64,000 bases of DNA from contig CM027377.1 in assembly GCA_015680905.1 (NCBI GenBank), positions 34,124,501-34,188,500 of the forward strand, written 5' to 3'. A program made the translations under genes and the position numbers. A model generated the notes under the pieces. It was given only the letters and a program-made list of their open reading frames with translations. It had not been told where the DNA came from and ran no database searches. Origin of the DNA: Coptis chinensis. Lineage: Eukaryota > Streptophyta > Magnoliopsida > Ranunculales > Ranunculaceae. Of this stretch, positions 11,368-23,939 are shown one piece after another (position 1 is the stretch's first letter; each line of letters starts with the position of its first letter).

Positions 11368-13371
11368 TTTTGGTATCGGAGCTTAGTTTAGCCTAGATTT
11401 GAAAGGTCTAGGTGATCCTTGGAATGTGGTGATTGGGTGTGTTTGAGTTTAAGATGTTTGGAGTATTAATAGAAGTCCGTTTTGTTTAAGGTGATGGCTG
11501 GAGATGACAATATCGTTACTGGTACTGGAAGTAATACTATATCTGCTGATTTGGGAGCAATATTAACTTAGTTGGTGCAAACTATTCAGAGGGGTCAACA
11601 TGTTAATCTAGGGGATCCTATTGCTAGGAGAAACAAGGATTTTGTAACTTTAGGAGGTCAGAAGTTCAAGGGAGAGAAAGGAGCCATTGATGCTGAGAAA
11701 TGGATTACTATGTGTGAGTCCGTGTTTGCTAAGATGCAACTCATTTGAGGTGCGTAGCGAGGAGTTGGCTTCTCACCAGTTTGGAGGGTCACTTTATTTT
11801 GGTGGAGGTCTATCAAGGATAATGTGGATGTGGGAACTATGACTTGGGAGGATTTCGAGTAAGATTTGAGGGAAGGTTTGTTCCCACCGCTTTGTTAAGG
11901 AGCAATTAACCGAGAAATTCTTTAATCGACCCAAGAAGGGAAAAAAACGCTTCGAGATGCGTGACTAAGTTCAATGAACTATCAAGGTATGCTCCTTATC
12001 TAGTGGATACCCAAGTAAAGAAGAACCGAAGTTCATCCGTGGACTAGAGCCATATCTATCGAAGTTATTTGATACCCTTTGATTCGAAACTTTTCGATCG
12101 TGTTAGATTTGGCATTAAGATATGAACAATTGGATAATAAATCCAAAGATGAGAAGATTAAAGAGAATGCCCCAAAACAAGCCAGCTTACACCTTATTTC
12201 TAGTCAACCACGCCAAGGGCGAGAAAAAGTCGCAATCACCCATATAATAGGCAAACAAGTAAGCAGTGAATAAGGACGTGAGTGCTTCGCTAAAGAGATT
12301 TGATGGTAATTGTTTGAACTCCGGGGAAGTTGGACATACTATTCGAAGATGTTCTAAACCAAATGAACTAGTAGGCAAGTATTATAAATGTGGACAGTTG
12401 GGACACTATGCTAAGAACTGCACTGGTTAATGTTAGGTATGTTTGAATTTGTTGTTTACTAGTTCCTTTATTGGTACTTAGCATGTAAGAAAGTATCGTA
12501 TGATTATGAAAATAAAATGCTGGTTGTTTTAATGGTTAGTTTCTTATGAAATTTATAATTGAAATTGTTCAGCATGTTATAGTGTTGTTTTCCTAACGGA
12601 GTTTTCTATTTTAAGTAAGTATTGGCTAAAGAAGAAATTGTTATTTTAAAATTTCATATTTGAGTAATTTGGAATTAACCCAAGGAATAAGGGAAACCCT
12701 TTTGATAAATGTTGGATTTAAAAGTTTTTTTTTATATATATTGTCCAAGTTATGTATATCGTTGGTGTGTGATCCAATATACATAACATCTCTTAGTATG
12801 CATCGTTGGTGTGTGAACCATTGTATACTTGCATATCGTTAGAGTGTGATCCAGTGTGCATACCACACATTGTTGGTGTTTGATCCTATGTGATGGTAGA
12901 AAGTTAGTATGCATCGTTGGTGTGTGAACCAATGTATACTTGCATATCGTTGGTGTGTGAGCCAGTGTGCATGCATCACATTGTAGGTGTTTGATCCTAT
13001 GTGATAGTGGACATAGTATAAGTCGTTGATGATATGAATCTGTTGAACTGTGAAAGAATGATTTTAATTAAGTGTTGGAAATTGAAGAAAACTAATTACG
13101 TTTATTCCTTTTAAGGTGTGTATACTTGCGTATACACGTATGTCTCATTTTTATATGGGTGTACTATGATTATTGGGTGCAAGCTATAAATGATGTGTTT
13201 AATTTAATCTCCTTGCTGATATGTTATACATTATTACTTAAAGTTTAGTTGTTGGGATATAAGTTGTTAACTGTATACTCTGTAAAGATTTATTGGTTGA
13301 CGTACTGGTTGTTTGGTTAATCTACACTCTACCATGAATCTCGGGACGAGATCCTTTTAAGGTGTGTATAT
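11368..13371 (+). mobile_element. Internal region of the gag-only gypsy element: PBS, gag, 3' leader to PPT
   Basis: The primer binding site lies at about 11370-11385. Gag-like coding from about 11492 to 12428 includes a retrotransposon-gag core and ends with paired zinc-knuckle-like motifs (a degenerate first and KCGQLGHYAKNCTG near 12390-12425). No protease, RT, RNase H or integrase follows. From 12429 to 13345 the sequence is AT-rich non-coding with a tandem repeat. A CTCGGGACGAGATCCTTTTA segment, like the polypurine region of plant chromoviruses, precedes the 3' LTR. The element would need proteins in trans. It is treated as a fossil. Confidence 0.8.
12795..13020. repeat. Two-copy 112-bp tandem repeat
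   Basis: The unit starts AGTATGCATCGTTGGTGTGT at 12795 and again at 12907. A smaller motif, CGTTGGTGTGTGA, recurs within and just before each unit. It lies between gag and the 3' LTR of the gag-only gypsy element, in non-coding sequence. Confidence 0.85.
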
Positions 13372-14994
13372 TATAAAACCCGTGTTTTTATTCTTTTATT
13401 TTCCTAATAATAATAATAATAGATAATAGATAAAATAAAATAGGATAAGTATAAGTGGAAATAGGAGACGTGGGTTTATGGGATAAACCTTCTTCCCTAT
13501 TTCGGGGGTTTTGTTTTTAACAGAAAGGAAACAGAATAGGGTTGGTCAAAAACACAGCGAGGGTTTTAGAAAAAAAATGGAGTTTTACTGAAAGAAGAAA
13601 AAGTTTTAAACGAGGAAGATCGTCCTTTTCGGCAGAACAAATGACTTCGGTCTTTCGGGATTTTTCCCATTTTCAGAAAGCTGTTCGGTTTATAAACAGT
13701 GAGTAGTTTAGTTTTATTTCACGTCTATACATAAATAGTTTACTATAAAAAAAAAAAAAAAAGGTTTACACGCTGTATGTTTTCTGCTTATCGTTCTGTA
13801 GTGATTCTATAATAATTTGTGGTCTTGCAAATTGGTAAAAACGGTTCTCTGTTAGTATATTGTTGTTGGTATACTGTTTAGCTGGACAACTGCGGAAAAC
13901 TTTATTTTGGGCGTTAATGGCGATGTGAACCAAAGCCAAAGAATAGTTAGGACTGTTAATTTCCATTACAGGTGGTCCTAATATAAATTGGTTGGGTTGA
14001 GTAAATAGTTGGAGGTAGTTAAGGGCGTGTGAGTATGGAAGAATGGGGCTGTCAAAGCTTTGGAGAATGTTAATGGTGTCGGCTGTTGGGATTGTTGTTT
14101 AAATTCTTGGGTTATTAAATAGAATTTCTTGAATTGAATGGGGGTTTTGGTGGGTTTATACTTGGTTGTGGGTCGTTGGATGATGAAGAATAGATGGGCT
14201 ATTGGTTTAGGTTCGCGGGAAGCTTTTACAGAGAATTAATGGCCGTAGATTGTGATTTTCGCAGTATAAGGAAATCGCGAATTGTTGGTACTGTTGTCTA
14301 GGGGTTTTCTCAACGAAACCAACCGCTGGGTTCAAATTGGGTGGCGAGTGATGGCCGGTGGTGGCTGTGGTGGTGGAGGCGCTGTGAGGGGAAGAAGATG
14401 AACAGCGTTTTCCTTGTCTGTTGGGCTTGGGCCGAACCATTTCTAGTGTGGGTTGGGTAGAACCAACTCATCTTGAGTGATGGCCGGTGGTGGCTAGAGC
14501 TGGTGGAGGTTTTGTGAGGAAGGAGATGAACAGTAAATTTCGATTTGGGCTTGGGCCAAATTGTGGGTGGGCTTACGGGTTTTATTTTTGACATTTCAAT
14601 TTGGATTTTTTTTGTTTTAGACTTTGGGCCTTAGACTTTGGGATATTAGGATAGGTCTAGGGCTATTAGCATGCTTGGCTTTAGGCTAAGACCTTTATAT
14701 AAACGTCTGTATGTGTATTAACTACTATGTGATATTCCAGTTTTTATGTTGCTATGACACTTAGACATCAATCTAATTAATAACGCGTAAACCAAAAATA
14801 CATGAAACAAGATACTCCTACGTTCTCTGAAATAATATATGCAATAAGGTTCAATAATGCATAAACAAATTTACCACCTCTTTTAGAACTCTTCACGCCT
14901 CAAGTTTTGGAATTGAGTTTTATGACTGCTGATGTCATACATTAGGTGGGCATTTATTGAATGTGCCATAAATGGCCCGTTAGCGTTATATAGG

Positions 14995-17900
14995 TGTCAC
15001 AGCCCGATTTTCTAAACAATTAAAATAATGAATATTTGAAATATAAATATCTCAAACATCACTATATTCAATTGTCTAAAAACCCAGGCTATGACGGGGT
15101 GATACAACACATGTCAAAACCTAAAACCCACATCACAACAGGATCAACTTAACAACAAAAAAAAACTCCAAATTCCTCAACTATCACTTTATTAAAAACT
15201 TTCTTCCATCCCAATACAAACATAAACAAACTTTAAGAATAACAGGTCTTCAACATTGTATTTCATGTCATATGAAAATGTAACCTACGTTATTACATCC
15301 TTCCAAAAGATCATACCTAATAAACTAAACTCCCAGACTGCTCGGTTTCCCAATCACACGCCCGCGATTCCATCCTTCCACCTATGTTCCCAAGAACACA
15401 CCCACGCTGCAAAAACAAAGCAAACATGGGTTACAAATTGAATTTGCTGGTATGAGTAGACTAACTACATATAAACATTATCATACTTTAATTATCCAAA
15501 CAACACTTTAACTCTATCATAACCTAATCATTCTCAGCTTGGAAGACGGTGTAGTTCCGCTCATCTCAACCGGCATAGTTCTTCCCAAGCAAAACTTATA
15601 TTATCTTAACTCATTCAAATCACTTTCGTTTTAATATCTAAATAATTGAATTACACTTACCGATATCCGCCAGTATAAGGGTAGGACCCGTCCCCTCCTG
15701 ACAAAATATTATTAAGTCCTACCCTCCTCCGAAAAGAAAGTTAGAACTTGTATATAACATATGTACATATCCTATATGTATTCAAAAGTAAGCCCAAACA
15801 CACTTGCATCATCAAATAAATTTCTCTTATCACTTAATCAATTACTTTTCTTATACACCCACCCTTTAGTACCTACTCCACGATTTGCACTCCACACATT
15901 TGCCAAATCACACATTCCTGTGTGCCTCTCTCTCCCACCGAATACCACAATATCATAGCCATCTCCTCGGCTTTCATACACATATTGCATGTCTTTGGGC
16001 AAAAAACTTCGTGTCATTCATGGCACATTCAATGAATACCTTAGGTCATTCCCGCCACATTCAAGGAATACCTATCATATCACTAACGGGCCATTCATGG
16101 CACATTCAATGAATGCCCTGGGTCATTCCTGCCACATTCAAGGAATACCCAATCCTACATTCCCGTACACTCAAGGAATACAACTAACCCGCAAGGCGAA
16201 TACCTTAGTTCCTCTTTAGGGCAGTCCACTACAATCTAGTCATTCATGGCACATTCAATGAATACCCTTATATAACGCTAACGGGCCATTTATGGCACAT
16301 TCAATAAATGCCCACCTAACATATGACATAATCAGTCATAAAACTCAATTCCAAAACTTGAGGTGGAGAGTTCTAAAAGAGTTAAATTTATTTACGTTAT
16401 TGAACTTTATTTTATATATCATTTAAGATAACGAATGAGTATCTTGATTCCTGTATTTTTGATTTACTGGCGTTATTAATTTCGGGGGATGTCTTAGTGT
16501 CATAACGTTGCATATCATAAAATAATTTGCCAAAATTACATAGTAGTTAATACACATACACATCGTATATATAGAGGTCTTAGCCTAAAGTCAAGTATGC
16601 TAATAGCCTTAGACCTACCTTAATAACCCAAATCATAATCCGAAGTTAAAATGTCAAATTTCAACTGGTCAAAGTCAACCCTAGTCAATAAATCAACCAC
16701 GTCAAAGTCAAACTGGTTTCCAAGTTCAATTGGTTCGAGGTCATAGCCATGGTTCATAGCTAAGGTCAATGTGCATGGCTCGAGGGCTCCGACTAAGGTA
16801 ATGGTTCGACCCAACCGCCAAGCCCAAAACCTTAGAACCCGAAAGTCCAAACATGTAAAGACCCAGAAAGATCTATTTTAAGTCCAATGGACTGGCCCAA
16901 GCAATATCAGAAACGGGCCCAAAAACTTATACTGACCTGGCCCAAAACATAATTGGATTCGGCCCGAAAATTAAACTGAAACCGGCCCAACAAAACAATC
17001 TAAGTTCTGGCCCAAAGACTTAAAAGAAAATGGACCAAACCAACTAAAACAAACCGGGCCCAAGTAGCTAAAAGAATTTGGCCCAAACCAAATAGACATG
17101 AACTGGCCCAACACAACTCAAAATTTGCTAAGGTCCAAGGCCCAACTAAACAAAACAAGGTCGGCCCAACCAAAACTAAACCGGCCCAAAACAAAAACTT
17201 AAGGTTTTTGGCCCAAGGCCCAAAGCCCAACTAAGATGAACAGTGTCATCTTCTTCACCAATTCTCTTCCACCACCGGCCACCAAATCGCGCCGCCACCA
17301 TCTCCCATTCCATTAAGTCGGTTAGACTCCCCATCCAAACCCAACCAACTTTAATGAAAACAAAAACTCCAATCCTTCAATCCCCATTTATACATCAACC
17401 TAGATCTAAAATTCGACCTCCATTAAAGCTTGTTTTCAAGCTTCAATCGACAGCCCCACAACCCTCAACCACCACTAACCAACCAATAACCAATTCCTCC
17501 ATCTTCAATCAACAACAAAACAACAAAAAACAATAAAAAAATCAAATTCGGAAGGGCCTGCATGCGCGCCATTGACGCACCTTCAAGCTTCAACTCCCAC
17601 TCTCCAAAAGGTCCACTACCACCATCATCAAACCATAATCACACAACCAACCAAAATCCATCCAAAACAGTCCAGAATTATATTTTTCTGGAGGATGATG
17701 GAAACCCACCATTATTGCCGGTTCAAAGCTTCACCCACACCTACCCAATCAAGTTATACAACTCGACCGCAACAAAGTATAACCAACCAAATGAAATACA
17801 AACACTTCCAAAACATATACAGGATGGTTTGGTCGCGAGGGCTCGCGCGCCATTAACGACCTCAGTCCCAACAGTTCAACAGTTTAATAACAAAAACGAA

Positions 17901-18639
17901 ATTTAACAAAGTTAAATAATACAAAGACACGAAGTCCAATCCAACAGGTTTTAACAATGCTTTCTACGGCCGAAATGAAAGCGAGTAAAATTAGTGAAAA
18001 CATATGACAATAAAACGGTTTCTGTATTCCGGTGAAATAGCAAAAGAGCTACTCACCTTAACTAACAGCTCGACGAATTTTCCTAGCCCGAATCGTCGTG
18101 CTCCACCTCTCCAGCAAACCAGCTTCTTTCTCTGCCTCCATTTTTTTTTTATTTTATTATCTTCCAAAACCCTATTCTCTAGAACAATGTGTTTTATATA
18201 CTTGGGTCCTAAACCCAAGCCCAACACCGACTTCGGCCCAAAACCAAGCCCACGTATCCCGAGTCCAATCCGATGAATTTTAAAATAAACAATTAAATTA
18301 ATTAATTAAATAGAAAAATCATTATTTAAAAAATACGGTGAGATGCCTCCTCGTGCTCCGCCCATTAACGACCTCAGAGCCGATAGTTCAACGACCGCGG
18401 TATCCGCGATGTCTGGTTTGACAGTTCTATATCAAATCCGAGTTTCTCTAGAGTTTTAACAACTCGACGACACGACGTAGAATAAAAACAAGGACAACAC
18501 TTATCCATTTATCTACGGACTTTTATCCGTCCGAAACTGCTGGATATCCTATATCTGTTTTATCTGTTATCTATTTTCATTATTATCTTTATTATTATTA
18601 TTATTAGAAAAACAAAGAAATAAAACACGGGGTGTTATA
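14995..18639 (-). mobile_element. Inverted solo LTR of a related gypsy family inside the 3' LTR
   Basis: A 3645-bp insertion starting TGTCACAGCCCG and ending ACACGGGGTGTTATA, the reverse complement of the host LTR's own ends. It is flanked by the duplication ATAGG (14990-14994 and 18640-18644), and the undisturbed target is readable in the 5' LTR near 10442. It is longer than the host LTRs and clearly diverged from them, so it belongs to a related subfamily. It has no internal domain. Plus-strand open stretches at 17243-17906 are Pro/Thr/Asn-rich translation of LTR sequence and I do not call them genes. Confidence 0.88.
16016..16290. repeat. LTR minisatellite, period about 76 bp
   Basis: Alternating CATTCATGGCACATTCAATG and GCCACATTCAAGGAATACC motifs recur in this solo LTR. 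The same motif pair is expanded at 30780-31040 and nearly single-copy in the gag-only element (10390-10470), so copy number differs between LTR subfamilies. Confidence 0.8.
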
Positions 18640-19560
18640 ATAGGGGTATTCATTGAATGTGCCATGAATGACCAGATTGTTTGGATTGCCCTAGAGAGGA
18701 ACTAAGGTATTCACCTTGCGGGTTAGTGGTATTAATTTGATTATGCGAGTGTTTGGGTTTGCTTTTGAATACCTAATATAATATCTACATATGTTATATA
18801 GAAGTTCTAACTTTCTTTTGTAGGAGAGTAGGACTTAATAACATTTTGTGCAGGGACGCGGTCCTACTCTTATACAGCAGTGGATATCGGTAAGTTTTAA
18901 TTCAATGATTTAGATATTAAAACGAGTTATTAGAATGAGGTAATATAATGGAAGTTTTGCTTGAGAAGAAACTATGCCGGTTGAAATGACAGAACTATCT
19001 GTCTTCCAAGCTGAGAATGATTCAGATATGGGAAAATATAAAGTGATTGTTTGGATAATTAAAGTATGATAATGTTTATATGTGGTTAGTCTACTCATAC
19101 CAGCAAATTCCATTTTGCTGACCCATGTTTGCTTTGTTTTGGCAGCGTGGGTGTGTTCTTGGGAACATAGGTGGAAGGCGATGGAACCGCGGCGCAGATT
19201 TGGATTTTTGCCCGAGCGATCCGGAGATTATTTTATTAGGTCTGATCTTTTGGAAGTATGTAATAACGTAGTTTTCTTTTCATAGGACATGAAAATACGA
19301 TGTTGAAGACCTGTTATTCTTAGAGTGGTTTGATGTTTTATTGGGACGGAAGATAGACTTTTTTATAAAGTAATAAAGAGAATTTTGGAGATTTTTTGTT
19401 GTTGTTAAGATTCTTTTATGATGTGGGTTTTCGGTTTTGGCATGTGTAGTATCCACCCCGTCACAGCCTGGGTTTTTAGACAATTGAATATAGTGATGTT
19501 TGAGATATTTATATTTCAAATATTCATTTTTTTAATTGTTTAGAAATTCGGGCTGTGATA

Positions 19561-19935
19561 CGGTAACTTCGTCAGATTTTGTCGTAGCGATAATAACGAA
19601 CTAAGCGAGCATAAAAACGTTCAAACTTAGATTGACGAAGCTAAATGCGATAACTTCGTCAGATTTTGTCATAGCGATAGTAACAAACTAAGCAAGCGTA
19701 AAAGCGTTCAAACTTAGACTGACGAAGCTAAACGTGGTAACTTCGTCAGATTTTGTCGTACCGATAGTAACGAACTAAAAGAAAAGCGTTTAAACTTAGG
19801 ACCGATGAAGCTAAATACGGTAACCTCGTCAGATTTTGTCGTAGCGATAGTAACGAACTAAGCGAACGTAAAAGCGTTCAAACTTAGACTGACGAAGCTA
19901 AACGCGGTAACTTCGTCAGATTTTTTCGTGACGAT
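19561..19935. repeat. 87-bp tandem array, right part (copy 1)
   Basis: Continues the array broken at 7182. GTTCAAACTTAGA-type unit starts fall near 19618, 19706, 19788 and 19878. The last unit degenerates near 19930, where the pol remnant begins. Together with the left part, copy 1 holds about twelve units. Confidence 0.88.
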
Positions 19936-21970
19936 AATAATATTGCGATGGAAACAAAATGGTACCATTAGAACTGAAGTGAAAGAAAGACTTTATTGAG
20001 CACCAAATCTTGAAAAATGCAAAGATAATAATAGAAAAGAAACTATTGAACTGGAAATAGACGAACAAATTTTTGTCTGGTTTTTCGTTCAACTTGTCTA
20101 TTTTGTCCGTTCCCTTAATAAAATAATTTGTTATAACGAGCAAGAAACGAACACTGTTGGAGCTGTCAAAAATAAACCAATAATGTCAAGGCCTCATTTA
20201 GCAAATGACCAAGGTTTATGGATTGGATGACGCTTCATTACGGAAGTTTGACCCATATCACATATCATGTTTTTGACAAGGCATACACTTCTCGGAGAAA
20301 CGTTTAACATCCTTTGGCATGTACGGCCACCAATACCATTGGTTCATTGCTATGTGAGCGAGACCTTGCCCTCGAAGTGGTGTTCACATAGTCCTGAATG
20401 AATTTCTTCGACGCCTAGTAAATCGTTCGTTATGCCCAAACAACGAAGGGTATAGTAGGATTGAGACTTGCGCTGCTGCGATAGAGTGTTTGGTCATCAA
20501 GAATTCCGAAGCATTGTCAGCTGCATGATCGTCGTCGGTAGATACCGAGACATTATCAGTGTCATGCTCATTGGAATTATCTGACAGCATAAGTGGTTAA
20601 TCTAATGTTGTCGTGACAGTGACGACTTGATTTTCCACGGATAAGTATGTGATAGAATTAGGATGCCTTACATCATAACGCGAGATACTGTACAATACTG
20701 ATAGATGTAAAATTTTATGCAATTCGTTGAACTAAGTCTAAAGAAACGTCCATTCTATTATTGCGAGCCGCATATTATCATTCAAAGTGGCTAGCAACTA
20801 GCTTAGAATAATTAATCGTAACTTAGTCGCCCCCAGCTGAAGAGTTGTGTGTATACCGCAAATGACAGTTTTGTACTCGGTCATATTATGTGAAGCGTCA
20901 AAACCCAAACGTAGAGATTATGCAAACCTAATTATGTTTTCATTCAGCTTCAAGATGTCAAAACCAAAATCGGAGCCAGACTTATTATGCAAACTATCGG
21001 TGTAAATCTAACAATCAGCTAATATATCCGATAAGTATTTCAAGTCATCGCCCCCGTGAGATAATGACAATTAGGGATTGACGTGTTTCTCATCGAGTAA
21101 TACGTTCGACATAGGAATATCATCGATAAGAAAATCAGCCATTAGTGAAACCAAAGTTTGTCTTGTTTTAACTGTATGAGTGTCAGAGACAATGTTGTAA
21201 GCGTTAAGGTAACTTTTCTATTCTGCGACTCGATCCGTAGATATTGCAAAAAAACTTGCACAACAGATATTCGATAAGTATAAACTTATCGAATAAGCTT
21301 AAGACGTTTGACAGCATGAAACAAGACCAATACAATTTTCTTAAAGTAAGAATGCTTCCATTCAGCTGAAATAAGAGCCGTACTAACAAATAATATGAGA
21401 CGACCATCATCACTATCAAACGACAATGGACAAATATGAATTAGATACACTTTGCTGAGATTCGTGAAAAATAATAATTGCGAAGTCCGTATTTATTGTC
21501 TTGAACTCGTGGGTAACCATTGTGAATAACGAGAATCTAATCATCACCACTTAAATGAACCCACACGTAACTATGTTGTTGGCATGTGTGACGTTGTGGT
21601 ATGACAGATACAACATCATCTGACGAGAGGAATGGTTGGTTTCATACGACGGTTGTAGTAGTTGTTATGTTTGTCGTACACTTGTGCACTTTTGAAGAAG
21701 TGTTTCTAGAGACATATGACTGACATTATCCGCAACAGATGACGAAGAATTGTCAGAGGCAATAACTTCGTGCCGAATAATTTGGCTCATCGGTGGAACG
21801 GTAGCCGGGTCGCATGCAATCGGGTGTTGAAAAAGAATAAGAGGGAGTAGTCCAATACCGCCAGGGTGACCTTGAACCTCACATTCGCGATGATCGTCAG
21901 TAAGTGCATCGAGAACTTAGGCTCATCGAGTATTCGTCATAACTTTTGTAGAACGTGATCGTCAGTTTTG
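19936..21970 (-). mobile_element. Tat-like gypsy pol remnant (RNase H and integrase), copy 1
   Basis: Minus-strand traces of gypsy pol in the expected order. An RNase H-like stretch lies near 21450-21150, a second RNase H-like region near 20950-20750 (LRLI and LQLGATKL), and the integrase zinc-binding and core start near 20450-20170 (EIHSGLCEHH, then PIHKPWSFAK and LDIIG). Two RNase H-like regions suit the Tat lineage, which has a dual RNase H, but the assignment is by eye. The region is heavily broken and is not a gene. The copy ends near 21970, where similarity to 57420-59105 stops. Confidence 0.62.
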
Positions 21971-22896
21971 AATAAGAACCGCATATGACTCGTAGAAAAC
22001 AAGCACCTAAAGTACATCATTTACAATTTTGTTATCTTTACGACTGAGGAAATAACTTATTTAGAGTGCCCACTACACTACTATTAATGTATCAACTATC
22101 AAAGCCCACTTGGCGACGTACGTATTTCTGATTCATATTATCTATTATTATTTGGTGACAGATTCCTCGATATCTCTACTAGTAGCAACAACAATTTCTT
22201 CTAATATGCAATTGTCTCGTTGAGATTCAACATTGACATTGACTAGCTATCTAAAGAATATGATGTACATGTCTCTATTCTTTCACTTCTTTGCCACATA
22301 GGCCGAAGCCCATGCTCCAAAGAGGGGACGATGTTTGGACCCCCACTATGGAGATGGGCCCAATACGTTCTCTACAATGAAGAATCCTCATCAAGCAAGA
22401 AGACTATTTGTCCAAGTACAACGCACCTCAATGAGATAAATACCAAATCACATTAATTAGAAGATCACCATCAACAAGTTTAAGTTCTATCCAATCACTA
22501 CCTATTGTAATCTATATAATTAAGACCTTCATGTAAAGAGCACAGGGAGAAACTCTTATTCTCTTCTTCATTCTCATGTAATCTCTAAGCAACACCATTA
22601 ACAAATTAAAGATCAGTGTGGACGTAGGCACTTTTGCCGAACCACAATAAAATTATTGTGTTCTTTTTTCTATTGTGTTTGACCAAAGAAATTGTGTCAA
22701 AACAATAGGACCCTAAGAAACGGATTAATGCTGCCCAAGCCCTTGGTGAGTACCATGGAAAAATGATAGAAGCTCTAATTTATTTACTTTATAGTCACTC
22801 CTGTTACATCAGTCTCATTTTATGAAAACTCAGGGTGCTTGTTTCAGTAGTAATAATAACTAATAGAGCTATATAAAGTACAGCTTGAAACTTCAC
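21971..22896. other. Intergenic stretch with an LTR-like U5 signature
   Basis: No coding sequence recognised. Around 22330-22700 the text looks like the end of a retroelement LTR: a TGGACGTAGGCA...GCCGAACCAC segment near 22618-22652, of the type found in plant copia LTRs (compare 48595-48640 on the other strand), then a T-rich run. I cannot define its borders. The segment 22740-22896 should contain the 3' UTR of the plantacyanin gene on the minus strand. Confidence 0.4.
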
Positions 22897-23463
22897 TCAT
22901 ATTGCATTAACAATGATCTTCATCCAAGACTCACAGTGCCCAATATAATTGCAGATAAAAAAGTTGGGACCCTTTGCCAATCTGATCCGATCAGTCCCAC
23001 TCTTAAGCACTATTGCACCCCTTGGAGTCCGGCATGTGTTGTAGCTCCTCGGGTCAACGACAACCACTTTATGGAATGAAGGGTTGTACTTGAAAATTAC
23101 ACCATGAACACACGCTTTAGCATGTATGTGAATTTTAATCTAAATGAGTGAAGACACACAAAAGAGCATTTTCCGCATGCAGTTCCCCCTAATTAAGTTT
23201 GATTTCATCTTATTATAATAATAAAATTAAAGTGCTAAAAAACAAAAAACAAAAATGTTTTTATGTGAATATGGTCAATACCTATCCATTTTCATTTATA
23301 TTTTTTCAGATATGCTTTTTCATTTTTTTTTATTTAGCTAAAACACTTTTGCCCAGTACTTATAGTATGGCAGTTGTGGCTCACTCTTGTTTACTATTTA
23401 ATTTTTCACAATAAGGCCCTAAGTCTATCATCGTTAGCTCCACTAGGTAATCGAACAATGCAA

Positions 23464-23749
23464 GGTGCCAGTACTGGCTACTGGGAGACTTGGCCTAAGG
23501 TCATTAGTTGTGATTGAGCACTTGGTTGTAAGAATCCAGAATCTCAATGCATATACTCCAATAATGTATTTCAATGAGAGTCAGATCCTCCAGCGCATCA
23601 CCAATAAAGCCCTCACTACGAAGGTACTGCCTAGTGGGCATTGTGGGTAAAATTTCTACGTGGAATAAATCTATCGAATGACATATTTCACATATTTTGG
23701 CAGGGGACAAACATAATGCCGGGTGGTGCTACAAGTTTTGGGAGACTCA
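23464..23749 (+). other. Unidentified exon-like segments opposite the plantacyanin intron
   Basis: On the plus strand an open stretch (about 23465-23623) reads LRSLVVIEHLVVRIQNLNAY, TPIMYFNESQ and ITNKALTTK, and ends at a possible donor (AAG/GTACTG). A second candidate exon begins after TTTTGGCAG at 23704 and runs into the CACTA end at 23749. I do not recognise the family. The pieces look like a captured or inserted gene fragment within the plantacyanin intron, older than the CACTA insertion, but could be chance. Confidence 0.3.
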
Positions 23750-23939
23750 CACTACACCAGAACTGTTAAAATACGACAACATCTTTTTAACTCAAACGAC
23801 ACTTGTCGTCTATCGAGCGCTTCCAACACAAATAAGCATCGTCGTGTCCTGTCTAAAACCGACGATACGTACATCTAGAAGATATGTTTGGAATTTACTC
23901 AAATACGGTTTCTTTCTCGTTTTCATTTTTCAAGTTTCT

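Larger units (their letters stand above)
7183..19560 (+). mobile_element. Gag-only Ty3-gypsy element with 2.55-kb LTRs (nested)
   Basis: A plus-strand element with 5' LTR 7183-11367, internal region 11368-13371 and 3' LTR 13372-19560. It is flanked by the 5-bp duplication CGGTA (7178-7182 and 19561-19565), which restores the 87-bp array of the host element. Once the two solo LTRs inserted in it are removed, the LTRs measure about 2551 and 2539 bp. I count about seven differences in the first 200 aligned LTR bases. At a commonly used plant rate that suggests an age of one to two million years. The primer binding site follows the 5' LTR (TGGTATCGGAGC, tRNA-Met type). The internal region holds gag only, so it resembles TR-GAG type non-autonomous elements. 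The gag is broken, with roughly five breaks. Confidence 0.92.
13372..19560 (+). repeat. 3' LTR of the gag-only gypsy element (carries an inverted solo LTR)
   Basis: Aligns closely with the 5' LTR. It runs 13372-14994 and resumes at 18645-19560, with the inverted solo LTR in between. It ends CGGGCTGTGATA followed by the target duplication CGGTA. Confidence 0.9.
3081..21970 (-). mobile_element. Tat/Ogre-like Ty3-gypsy fossil, copy 1 (interrupted by a nested gypsy element)
   Basis: Minus-strand fossil of the 3' half of a large gypsy element. Its parts, reading leftward on the plus map, are a pol remnant (RNase H and integrase, 21970-19936), a 3' untranslated region made of an 87-bp tandem array (19935-19561 and 7182-6530), a polypurine tract (TTGGGGG on the minus strand, near 6489-6497) and a 3.4-kb LTR (3081-6488). 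The LTR ends on the minus strand with GGTCGAAACA and abuts the CDPK fragment. Tandem arrays between pol and the 3' LTR are a known habit of the Tat/Ogre lineage. The 5' part (gag, protease, most of RT and the 5' LTR) is missing beyond about 21970. It is broken many times. The nested 12.4-kb gypsy element at 7183-19560 split one repeat unit of its array. A second copy of the same family lies at 53287-63124. Confidence 0.68.

Noticed and set aside
17243-17906. Overlapping open stretches of 94-114 codons, Pro/Thr/Asn-rich
   Set aside because: They lie in the solo LTR, are low-complexity, overlap in several frames and have no recognisable motif.
20384-20590. Acidic 68-codon minus-strand open stretch
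   Set aside because: Lies between RNase H-like and integrase-like traces of the Tat-like pol remnant, so it is part of the fossil and not a gene.
22080-22095. CACTACACTACTATT as a CACTA left end
   Set aside because: Resembles CACTA only in the first bases. No matching right end or subterminal motif was found.
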